Shown here one piece after another: positions 41,832-50,489 of a stretch of DNA of 64,000 nucleotides. Within the stretch, counting starts at the first letter, position 1. The number at the start of each line of letters is the position of its first letter. Source of the stretch: Emiliania huxleyi CCMP1516 (lineage: Eukaryota > Haptophyta > Isochrysidales > Noelaerhabdaceae); the NCBI RefSeq assembly GCF_000372725.1, contig NW_005200690.1:805720-869719 (forward strand), read 5' to 3'. Below the pieces are notes generated by a model. It was given only the letters and a program-made list of their open reading frames with translations. It was not told where the DNA came from and ran no database searches. A program made the translations under genes and the position numbers.

Positions 41832-42959
41832 TCAGGCACGGCGGGCGCACCTTTTTGTGTAGTATGTCGGCTGCCGCGAGACAGCAGACGCTGTGGAGCT
41901 GTGACACTTGTGTCGTCTTTTCCCTCCTCCTCTCCCACAGCTGTATGTGTACGGTGACATGCACACGATAGAGAGACGACCACGGTGAGTGCGGAGCGGT
42001 GAGATGGGCGAGAAAACACCCGCGCGCGAGAACGCGCACTCCGCACAGGTGCTCGTTACGGATCGGTGTTGCGACGGCTCGCCCCGTACAGTCCGCGTGC
42101 CCCCGCCCGCGAAGGCCGATGCGCGACATGGTGCACCGCGTCCCACGATGTCGGCTACCGACGAGGACACGGCACACATGAGCTGCAGCCTCTCCCTGCC
42201 CCCGGCGTCGACGACGAAGGTCGTGAGGCCGCGGCCCCGGATCGCCCCCCCCCCCCCCCTCCCCCGTACCATGTGCGACTGCCCTTCGCAGCCGGTTCCA
42301 TCCTAGCGGAAGAGGAGGCCCGAGTGGGACACCCTCCTCTCGCCGCCAAACCAGCGGAGAGGGCGCCTCGCGTCGAAACCCTCCTCCTCCTCCTCGCCCT
42401 CCTCCGCTTCTGCCTCACACGAGAAGAGGAGCCCAGAGCCCCACCGCTGGAGCGGCATCTGTGGCACCGGAAGGGGGTGGCGGGGAAGGGTTGGCTGTGA
42501 GGGCCCCGCGCCGGCGGCGGCGGTGGGCGGCGGCACACACCGTCGGCGGACACCGCCCAACCGCGTCCGCGTCGGTGAACGCCTCCGCCACCGCGTCGGC
42601 AACCGCGTCGGCGTCGGCGTCGAGCCACGGCCCAAAGAGAGGGTTGCGGTGCGGCGCGACGAGCGGCGGGGGAAAGGAGCGCGCGGCGGGCGAGAGCGGC
42701 GAGGGCGGCGAAGGCGGCGAGGTGGGCGATGGCCAGCGCGGAGCCGGCGGCGAGCGCAGAGGGCGCGGAGGGCGGGCGCGAGCGCGGGAGGGCGCCTGCA
42801 CCGCCGCCTCCTGCGCCGGCGCTCGCAGGCCTGCTGTGACATGGACTCGAGCGGTCTCGGAGTGGGCGGTGGTGGCCGTTTGGATGCGAGGGCGGCGGGG
42901 AAGGAAGTGGCGGCGGCGGGGGAGGTAGAGGCGCGGCGGGCCCCCAGGGAATCGAACGG
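41832..42959. other. Intergenic / unassigned GC-rich region
   Basis: No reliable gene. A poly-C run lies at 42247-42263. Downstream parts may be 3' exons or UTR of the minus-strand gene at 42960-43884. Confidence 0.35.
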
Positions 42960-43884
42960 GGTGGCGGGAAGGGGTGGGGTGTGGCGGGGGATTAGCTCGC
43001 AAGCCTGGGTTGCACTCCGAGGCGGGGTGGCGGCAGCTGGGCCACTGGCGGGCGAGGCCGGCGGCGCCGCTGTTAACGCGTGCCGCCAGGCCGGCGGACG
43101 CGGCCGGCTCTCCCGCCGCGCGCGCCTCAAAGGTCCGCCGGTGCTCAGGCTGCTGCGGCCGCCGCCCGGCTGGCGGCGGCGGGGCGGCCGGCAGCGGCGG
43201 GAGAGCGCGCGGGGCGGCGTGGCCTTGCGCCCGCTCGGGCTGGCCGCGCCACGCGTCTGCCGCCGCGTGGCGGGAGCCGCTCGCGCCCGCTGCCACGCGG
43301 CGGGACGCGCCCGCCGCCGCGGCTCGCCCGGTCGCCCGGGAGTGCGAGCTGGTTGCCGGCTCGCGGAAGTCTCGGGCCGCGTCGCCGCTCGAGCCGGCGC
43401 CGCCGCCAGAACCGGAGCTTCGCCGGCCCACGCCGCTGGCCGCCTGCGAATGCTGCTCCGGCTCCGCTGCCGTCGGCCACGTGGCTGCCGTGGCCGCCGC
43501 CGTGCGGGCCCGCTGCGGGGAGCTCTCTGCGCGGAGCCGCACGTTTTCGGCCAGCGCCTGTGGCGGCACCCGGCGGCGGTGGTGAAGTCAGGCGCCGCCA
43601 CGCTTGGGCTGGTGTCGGGCGGCGGAGGGAGGGGCGCGACGCACGTCGGTCGAGCGGCGCTTGCCCCGGCGCTCGCGCGCCTTTTGGTCAATGTAGTCCT
43701 GCGGCGGGAGACGGGGTTCACCGGGGCGGCGGCGCACGCACGGGCGTGGAGAGGGGGAGGCGCGCACCTGCCAGGGCTGGGTCTGCCGGAGCACGTCGTC
43801 GTGCGCGCTCGCGCGCCGCGCGATGATCTCGGTCACCTCGAGCATGGAGGGCGAAGCGTGATCGGGTCGGCTCGCGACCGGCAT
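42960..43884 (-). CDS. Hypothetical multi-exon protein, bZIP-like hint only
   Basis: ATG 43884 starts MPVASRPDHASPSMLEVTEI and exon 1 ends PWQ at a clean donor (43768, CAG|GTGCGC). Exon 2 starts at 43698 (GCCGCAG|GACTAC) with DYIDQKARERRGKRR. A further exon begins near 43551 (CCACAG|GCGCTGGCC) with ALAENVRLRAESSPQRA and then long Ala/Arg/Ser-rich sequence. A basic stretch followed by LAENVRLRAE recalls a short basic-zipper, but the heptads cannot be followed far. The 3' end is uncertain. Confidence 0.4.
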
Positions 43885-43949
43885 GATAGCGCCAAGCACG
43901 CGGCCAAGAATTCTCAAAACACAATCGAGTGATAAAGCTTAGGGGACCC

Positions 43950-44470
43950 CGGGCCTCGATACGAACGCGACATGGGAGGAGGAGATACCCGAGCAAAATA
44001 AGAGCAAGGGGGACGCGGTGAAAAAGATGATGGAGAGACAGGAGAGGGAACGGCAAGAGGGGAGCCTCGGGACGGATGAGACGCTGTTCCCAGAGGGAGC
44101 GCCCCAGAGACACATAAACTGGCAGAAAGAAGACTACGAGCTGTTCGTGGGGCACGGATACGGAGCGAGCGCGATCAGAGTAGGGGAGCTACAGGAGGAC
44201 CCCTTAGCGGGGGGCGGGGGGTGGGAAGGGGCACAAAAGAAATAACAATACCGGGTGCGCGATAGATGAGCGTTGATGAGGCGCCCAGGAGGCGCGCGGG
44301 GAAGCTGCACCTCGCAGAGCACGCAGGGCGCATGGCAGGGCGTTGTGGCCTTGTGGGGTAGCTATGCCTCACGTGCAGCGCCGACGGTCGGGGTCGGCAG
44401 AGCACAGGACTCGGCAAAAGAATTTTACAACTCTCTCGCGCATCTCACAGTAGAGGTGTCCGTTTTTGTT
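43950..44470 (+). mobile_element. Remnant of a repeated ORF with shared 3' end
   Basis: A Glu/Arg/Gln-rich frame (WEEEIPEQNKSKGD ... ERQERERQEGSLGTDE ... QKEDYELFVGHGYG) stops at 44245. It is followed at about 44420-44465 by ACAACTCTCTCGCGCATCTC and CAGTAGAGGTGTCCGTTTTT. The same CATCTCACAGT...GAGAGGTGTCCGTTTTT end occurs at about 11133-11158 behind the acidic ORF at 9516-10559. Codon use is A-richer than host genes. Classed as mobile-element remnant by inference; no transposase or reverse transcriptase is seen. Confidence 0.4.
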
Positions 44471-44635
44471 TTTTTGTTTATTTATTTAATATATTCGCGC
44501 CGTCGCGACACTGCTCACTGGTCACTGACACTGCTCTCACTAAAGCACGGGGGGGGACTGGCGCGCACTGCGGCAAAAAGAATCAATGCTGTCGTCAAAA
44601 AGAAATCGGGCGGCTCACAACATACCCACCACTCC

Positions 44636-45751
44636 TCACGTGTGCGCAGCGTCGCGAGGAGAGTGTCGCTTCCGCGCGCTCACAAACACGTACTCGAGCT
44701 GGCCGTGGCGGAAGGCGGCCGAGAGGGCCGCGCCTGCCCGCGCGACGGACGACCACGACCAGCCGGGCCGATCGGGGGGCGAGTCGAAGCTGCTGCGCGC
44801 GTGCCGCGCGGCGAAGCGCGCGAATCCGCCCACCACGCGCTCAGTCGCCGGCTCGACGGTGACGTCGACGAAGCCCGCGCTCGCCAGCATCGCCTCGTAC
44901 TGGGCGGCGTCGCATAAGTTGGCGGCCGGCACCCGCATCAGCGCCGCGATGGCCCGCCGCGCCAAGCCGCGAGAGGCGCGACGCACGTCCCCTCCGGCGT
45001 CGACGGAGGAGCCGAGCACGTCGGCGAGGCCGATCCTGCCGCCTACTGGGTGAGGAATCGGCGGTTTGAGCAGCGATGGGAGAAGGAGTCCAGCGGGGCA
45101 TCCGGCGGGGGAGCCCTCGGACAGCGCCGAGGAGGCCGCCGCGAAGAAGGCGGCGCGGCTGGGCGCAAAGTGGTACGCCGCGTCGACGCAAACAACAGCG
45201 TCGAACCGCTCGCCGCGCGCGGCCGCCAGCGCGCCCACGCCCGCCGCATCGCAGCACTCGACCGCGGAGCTGCAGTCGACGGGCGGCGCCGCGTCCACGC
45301 CGACGACGAGCGCGGCGCCACGGGCCGACCAGATCCGAAGCGACTCCCCGGCGCCGCAGCCGACGTCGAGCACGGCGCGCGTGCTCGCGCCGACCCCGGC
45401 CATATCGCCCACCCGCTCGGCCATCGCGGAGCACGCGGCGGCGTAGCCTCCCGAGCCGTCCGGCGGCCAGAGGCCCAGGTTTCGCCACCGCGTGCGCCGC
45501 GTAGCGTTGAGCGGGCGCTCGACCGCGTCGAGCGGAGAGCGCCACATCGCCGCGACGTCCGCGGCGAGTCGAGAGGCGGAGAGCACGGCGAGGGCGACGA
45601 GGGTCGGCCGCAGCGGCAGGCCCGGCCACCAGTGCGCGGCCGAGTAGCCGAGCGCGGCGGCCCACGCGAGGGAGAGCGACATGCACCTCACGACGCGGTT
45701 TGGCGCCACTGGCCAGTGAGCGGTGCTGTTTCTTTTTAGTCCGATTGGCAT
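44636..45751 (-). CDS. SAM-dependent class I methyltransferase with N-terminal membrane segment
   Basis: Open frame of 371 residues, ATG 45751 to TGA 44636. One or two hydrophobic N-terminal segments (MSLSLAWAAALGYSAAHWWP, LVALAVLSASRLAAD) suggest membrane anchoring. Motif I is AVLDVGCGAGESLRIW. The acidic motif II end is ALVVGVDAAPP, followed by FDAVVCVDAAYHF (motif IV type). The C-terminal half has YEAMLASAGFVDVTVEPATE, as in small-molecule methyltransferases. The stretch around LLLPSLLKPPIPHPVGGRIG may include a short intron, since CAGTAG|GCGGCAG would be an acceptor. The substrate cannot be predicted. Confidence 0.82.
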   Translation of the reverse strand: MPIGLKRNSTAHWPVAPNRVVRCMSLSLAWAAALGYSAAHWWPGLPLRPTLVALAVLSASRLAADVAAMWRSPLDAVERPLNATRRTRWRNLGLWPPDGSGGYAAACSAMAERVGDMAGVGASTRAVLDVGCGAGESLRIWSARGAALVVGVDAAPPVDCSSAVECCDAAGVGALAAARGERFDAVVCVDAAYHFAPSRAAFFAAASSALSEGSPAGCPAGLLLPSLLKPPIPHPVGGRIGLADVLGSSVDAGGDVRRASRGLARRAIAALMRVPAANLCDAAQYEAMLASAGFVDVTVEPATERVVGGFARFAARHARSSFDSPPDRPGWSWSSVARAGAALSAAFRHGQLEYVFVSARKRHSPRDAAHT

Positions 45752-45874
45752 CGGGTTGCAAGAGAGCCCTGCCCCCTAGGGGGGTGCGCGGTCGCCGGGC
45801 GCGGCTCGTTTTTTTTTTCCATAGCCAAGGCTCGCCTCCCTCGCGCGTGTGCGTGTGAAGCAAGCCCGGGCACA

Positions 45875-46525
45875 ATGGACGAGTATGCTCGCAGGATACC
45901 GCCGCCGCCGCCTCACGACAGGTGGTACAGCAGCGGCCGCGATCGTGAGCGTGGCGGGCCTGGCGGCGGCGGCGGCGACAGGGGCCGCGGCGGCGGTGCT
46001 CACCTGTACGAAGGCGACAGGGGGTGGTCGCCGCAGCAGACCGAGCAGCGACGGCCCGCCGATAATCTCTTCAAGACGAGGGTCTGCCGCAACTGGGAGC
46101 GCGATGGGACATGCGCCGACGGTGCGAATTGTCGGTTTGCGCACGGAGAGCGGGAGCTGCGGGCTCTCGCGCGGGAGCCGCCGCCGCGCGGCAGCTTCTC
46201 CGGCATCGCCGCGCGGCCCGACTCGAAGCTGTTCAAGACGCAGCTGTGCCGCCACTGGGAGCGCTTCGGCTCCTGCATCGCCGGGCTCGAGTGCGGCTTT
46301 GCGCACGGAGAGGCGGAGCTGCGCCAGGGCGGGCTGACTGAGCGCGACCGGTTCAAGACAGACTTCCTGCGCAAGACACGGATGTGCGCCTTCTACCAGC
46401 GCGACGGCTCCTGCTCGCTCGGCGAGAAGTGCTTCTTCGCGCACGGCGAGGCCGAGCTGCGATCACGGCCAGGCACCTCATCCGGCGGGGGCGGCGGCGC
46501 GGCGCTCACGTCGGAAGGCCCTTAG
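45875..46525 (+). CDS. CCCH zinc-finger protein with three tandem fingers
   Basis: ATG at 45875 opens 216 residues. After a Gly/Arg-rich N-terminus come three C-x8-C-x5-C-x3-H fingers: C71-C80-C86-H90, C125-C134-C140-H144 and C171-C180-C186-H190. Each is preceded by a KT/LFKT leader (LFKTRVC, LFKTQLC, RKTRMC) and followed by GE.ELR, as in TIS11/tristetraprolin-type RNA-binding proteins. It should bind AU-rich or similar RNA and affect stability or processing. The stop TAG at 46523-46525 lies exactly where a repeat shared with a UbiB intron begins (CTTAGAAGCGGAATACGT). The frame may therefore really continue past a repeat-derived intron into downstream exons, possibly the deaminase exons; this is not resolvable from sequence. 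Confidence 0.9.
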   Translation: MDEYARRIPPPPPHDRWYSSGRDRERGGPGGGGGDRGRGGGAHLYEGDRGWSPQQTEQRRPADNLFKTRVCRNWERDGTCADGANCRFAHGERELRALAREPPPRGSFSGIAARPDSKLFKTQLCRHWERFGSCIAGLECGFAHGEAELRQGGLTERDRFKTDFLRKTRMCAFYQRDGSCSLGEKCFFAHGEAELRSRPGTSSGGGGGAALTSEGP

Positions 46526-46600
46526 AAGCGGAATACGTGCGCGTGTCTTCCAACCAGCGCTCGAGAGGACACGCACTCCGCCGTCGTCCGCCGCCCGCGC
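46522..46600 (+). repeat. Copy of the element found in UbiB intron 33172-33359
   Basis: AGAAGCGGAATACGTGCGC, TTCCAACCAGCGCTCGAGAG and GACACGCACTCCGC match the UbiB intron copy over about 58 bp with few changes. Confidence 0.8.
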
Positions 46601-46765
46601 GGTATTACCGTAGCCCCGTGTATTCACGCGGTGCTCCGAAGACACGGCGCGAGACCGTCCTCCCCCCCCGACCTCGGCGTCTTCCTGACGTGGGCTGACG
46701 ACGCTCCTCGTCTAGCTTAAACGAGTTGAGTTCAAACGAAGTGACCTCGGCGTCCTGACGCAGGA

Positions 46766-47018
46766 GCACATCGGCTGCCTCTGCAACAAGCCCTTCAGCC
46801 GCTGCCTCTTCTTTCCCGAGGCGGACGGCGACCACGCCGTCCGCTCACACGCGCCGCGCCGCGCCGCGCACAACGCCTCGCTGCTCGGCTCGCTGCACTC
46901 TTTTTGCGCCGCCTTTTACCACGCCAACTCCAAGGAGGCGGGCGTCCGGCTCTGCCTGAGGCAGCATGGCCCCCGCACACACGCACCCCCCCCCCCCCTC
47001 ACACACACACACACAGTC

Positions 47019-47055
<37 letters not shown>

Positions 47056-48849
47056 CACACACACACAGACAGACAGACACACACACACACATACACACAC
47101 ACACACACCACAGTTTGAATGCCGTGCTAGCCCCTGCCTTTAGGCAGCATGACCCGGCGCTGGGCGGCGACCCGGCGACCCACCGGTGCGGAAAGTCGCA
47201 GGTGCGGGTCGCAGGTGTGTATGGCGCAACGCACAGGGTGTCACCGGTGCGCCAAGTCGTCAGGTGGTCGTCGTGGCGCGGCTGTGCGCGGGCGGCAGGG
47301 AGGTGTATGTCGCCCGCTACTCGAACTGCTTCCGGGGCGGCTCTGAGGTGAACGTGCATGCAGAGGCCGTCGCCGCTCGCCCGTTGGCACGCCTGGTCGA
47401 GATTGTGCGAGAGGACCCCGAGGCTGCGCGAGGTTAGGCGTTCATGCTCGCCGACGACAAGCTGATGCGCGCCATCGAGAGGCTCCGGGGCGGGGGCGGG
47501 GGCGGGGAGGCCGTGTGCGAGGTTTGCGACGAGGGCGGCGGCGGCGAAGGCGGCGGCGGCGAGGGCGGCGAGGGCGAGGGCGGCGAGGGCGGCGGCGGTG
47601 AGGGAGGGGGGGGCGAGAGGGGCGGCGGGGGGGCTAGCGGCGGAAAGGGCGAGAGCGAGAGCGAGAGCGAGAGCGGGGAGATCAGAGACGAGGAGGGCGG
47701 CGGGGGCGAGGCCGGCGGGGGCGAGGGCGGAGGCGAGGGCGGCGGCGAGGGCGGCGGCGAGGGCGGCGGCGAGGCCGGCGGCGAGGCCGGAGGCGAGGGC
47801 GGGGGCGAGGCCAGGGGCGGCGGCGGCGAGGGCGAGCGCGGCAGCGGCGCCGGCGACGTCGAGGTCGAGCTTCAGCTGTCCATAATGTGCCCGCCGAGAT
47901 TGCCCGAGATGAGGCGAGGCTGGTCGAGATCAGGTCGAGCTCCAGCTGTACATGACGTACCAGCCGTGCCACTACTCGGGCGGCATGGTGCCGCACGCCC
48001 GCGCGGGAGATCACCCGAGATCACCCCGAGACCACCCCGAGATCACCCCGAGATCACCCCAAGACCACCCCGAGATCAGGTGCCGCGCGGCATGCTCGCA
48101 CGGGAGGAGTACGCGCAGCGCTCGTACGAGGGCGGCCCGCATTTGCTGCATCGAGGGCACACGAGATCACCCGAGATCACCCGAGGTTGGCCGCGGCTAG
48201 GCCACCCGACCAGCTGCACCGAGAAGCTGTGCCGCTGGTACGACGGCACGCTCAAGCCGCTCAACGTGCGCCTCACCTGCATCCTCGCCGACATCTACAA
48301 GGCGGCGTGGATCGACAACACGCACAAGGAGGAGCTCGACCGCAAGGCTTCGACTCGCAGCGCTTCGAGTCCGTGCGCGGGTTTCCACCGAGATAGCCCG
48401 AGGCTCCACGAGAGTAGGTGCAGTCGCAGCGCTCCGAGTCTGCACGCGAGGGGCTCGAGCTGCTGATGAGCCGGGGCGTGGAGATGCGCGCGATGGGTCC
48501 GGAGGATTGGCGCTTCCTCAGCACGCTCTGCGACCGGGACGTGCGCGAGCAGTACGCACGCGCGTGGGCGGACGAGGCCGTGCGGCGCGCGTACAGCGGC
48601 GAGGCGGACGATGACGGGCCCTATGCGCAAGACCAGCAGCACCCCTCTCGCCAGCGCCCATTCATGCACCACTGCGCCAAGGAGCGCGGCAGGATGGACC
48701 GCTACGTGCATGCCTACCTGCACGGGGACCCGGCGCAGATGGGCTTCCGCAACGTCTCGCTCAAAGCGGGCCGCAGGGCCGACCGCATGCGGCCTCTCGT
48801 CGCGGGGCTCGAGTCTGAGATCCTCGGGAAACGGAAGAGTGCCGAGTGA
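46766..48849 (+). CDS. AID/APOBEC-like cytidine deaminase, 5' end unresolved
   Basis: Exons: about 46766-46960, 47142-47201, 47264-47365, 47438-47863, 47934-47987, 48080-48155, 48201-48346, 48418-48849 (TGA). In order they encode LGSLHSFCAAFYHAN, VVVVARLC...VARYSNCFRGGSEV, NVHAE|AFMLADDKLMRAIERL (zinc His plus catalytic Glu), LQLYMTYQPCHYSGG (Pro-Cys zinc ligand), HPTSCTEKLCRWYDGTLKPL (second Cys), CILADIYKAAW, then SAREGLELLMSRGVEMRAMG and EDWRFL. HAE, TYQPCH...SC and a final GL..L...G....M...DW block are the layout I associate with AID/APOBEC-like nucleic-acid deaminases. Oddities: the two zinc cysteines are separated by about 36 residues, and a ~110-residue Gly/Glu insertion sits between HAE and PC. 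Nearly every intron is short, flanked by duplicated coding sequence, and several contain CCGAGATCAC decamers. Start codon not found. Confidence 0.65.
46979..47106. repeat. (CA)n array inside a deaminase-gene intron
   Basis: The GC-AG intron 46961-47141 is mostly CA repeats. Its edges duplicate the exon junction: AGGCAGCATGGCCC at the 5' end and AGGCAGCATGACCC after the acceptor. The tail TTTGAATGCCGTGCTAGCC resembles the tail of the other (CA)n introns. Confidence 0.85.
47864..47933 (+). repeat. Deaminase-gene intron with duplicated ends and CCGAGAT units
   Basis: GTCGAGCTTCAGCTGTCCAT at the intron start and GTCGAGCTCCAGCTGTACAT at the next exon start differ at two of 20 positions. The interior has GCCGAGATTGCCCGAGATGA and GTCGAGATCAG. 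Splicing gives VEVELQLYMTYQPCH. Confidence 0.88.
47988..48079 (+). repeat. Deaminase-gene intron with seven CCGAGATCACC-type units
   Basis: The intron starts GTGCCGCACG and the next exon starts GTGCCGCGCG. Between them are GAGATCACCC / CGAGATCACC / CGAGACCACC units in tandem, ending GAGATCAG. Splicing gives SGGMVPRGMLAREE. Confidence 0.85.
48347..48417 (+). repeat. Deaminase-gene GC-AG intron with duplicated exon sequence
   Basis: The intron start GACTCGCAGCGCTTCGAGTC and exon start CAGTCGCAGCGCTCCGAGTC are near-identical. The interior is CCGAGATAGCCCGAGG and the end GAGAGTAG, like the 32402-32476 UbiB intron (GAGAGTAG). Confidence 0.82.
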
Positions 48850-50489
48850 TCGAGAGTTTGACCTGCTAGCACACCACTCCAGTGACACTCTTTTTCTTAG
48901 GTACAGTTACACATTACTGCCTATTAACTCAAACTCTCAAGGCACAAGGGACGCAGGGGAAAAAGGTAGGTTGTCCGCCCACGCGACGTGTGAACACGGG
49001 TGAACACCTCCGCGGGCGAACCGCGCGCGCTCCGCGCCGCGCCCGGGAGGGTTGCGTCGGTGTTGTCCTTGTCGTCAACGTGACAACGTCATGGTCGACG
49101 CTGGGTCGACGATTGTCCCTATTTGTCGTAGATCACGATTCACGTATCCCACGCGTCACATACGGCTCGCTTACCGTAGGTGCCCAAAAGCGCCAGGGAG
49201 GGAGATGTGCCGGGAGGAGAGACGGCCGCGCCGCCACGAGTTTACACCACACGCGCACACGCACACATACTCATTTTTTTGAGGAGACAGCGAGTCAGCG
49301 ACCTCCAAAACGCCAGACCCGTAGCTCGTAGCTCGCGTATGAACCTTCTAGGAAAGGTCGATCTCGAAAGCTCTAGCGTGCCGCCAGCGGTGCAGCCCAG
49401 GCATACATGTGTAGACAGGCCTAGTGCTCCTCCTCGGCTCCTCCCCGCCTCGCACTCACCCCGCCTTGCCTGCTCATCGCCCCAGCGCCCACATCTCGAC
49501 CTTCTTCGGTAGCAGCTGGTTCGACACGTCCTCTCCGTGGCCGAGGCGGCCGCCCTCGCCCTGATGGCAGTGCGGACGATGCGGTTGCGATGTGTTCTGC
49601 TTCAAGATCGTGGCGGTGCTTGGCATGCACTTGTGCGATCCCAATCAGCTCATCGCAACGCGAAGCAGCGCAACAAGCTGGCTGCTGCCAACAAGGCCCT
49701 ATGCTAGATCTACCTCACGCGCGGATCGTTCAAAGAGGACCAGCGCATACACAGGCTTCTCTGACATGCGTTTGTTTGAGCTTGAGGCTATTTATGTGAG
49801 AAATGTTTGGCTAGAGATTGCGCTCAAGAAGAGCAACGAGAATCGGAAGAGGAGGATGCTGAGGCGGCGATTGCTGAGGCATGAGGAGGATCGATCCGGA
49901 TTAGAAGGCGCCCGCCGCAGGCGAAGAAAATTTGGGGGCTAGCGCCGTATCGTTGATCACGGTGGGAGCCTCTTGGCCCCAGGCTGTGCCACGGCCGACT
50001 TAGCCGATGTAAGAGGCTCTCGCTGATCTTAGACCGCGTAAGCACCCCAGCGTGACTAGTCACACTTAGACCCGCTCAGCCTCGAGGCTCAGAACTTAGA
50101 CTACTACCCAACCAGTCCCCACACAACACCAGGTGAGCGAAGACAGCCGCGTCTCGCAAGGCTCGCACTCCTGCCTCCCGCGATTGGAATTAATTCGGCC
50201 GAAGGGCTCGCTCGCAAAGCAAGGCTGCGCCTCTGCCTAGCCGGTGTGCAGCGCGCGCGGATCACGCCGCCATGCTTTCTGCTTGCTCTCTCTCTCTCAC
50301 TCCGGCAAGCAAGCGGTGCCCAATCCTCCTCGGAGGACCTCTCGCTACCCAACGCGGCCAAACTAAGGATATCAACCTCGAGAACCTCGAGAGCGAGGGC
50401 CTCGCGCCGTGTGCGGATTTTTTTCCGGCCGAGGGGTCGAAGCAAGGCGCGCCTACTCGCTACCGACTCAAACGCGCGCAGTTTTCTTG

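Noticed and set aside
42930-43010. tRNA-like pieces (GGGGGATTAGCTCGCAAG and, inverted, GTTCGATTCC)
   Set aside because: The pieces are on opposite strands and the T-arm stem does not pair; no full cloverleaf can be drawn.
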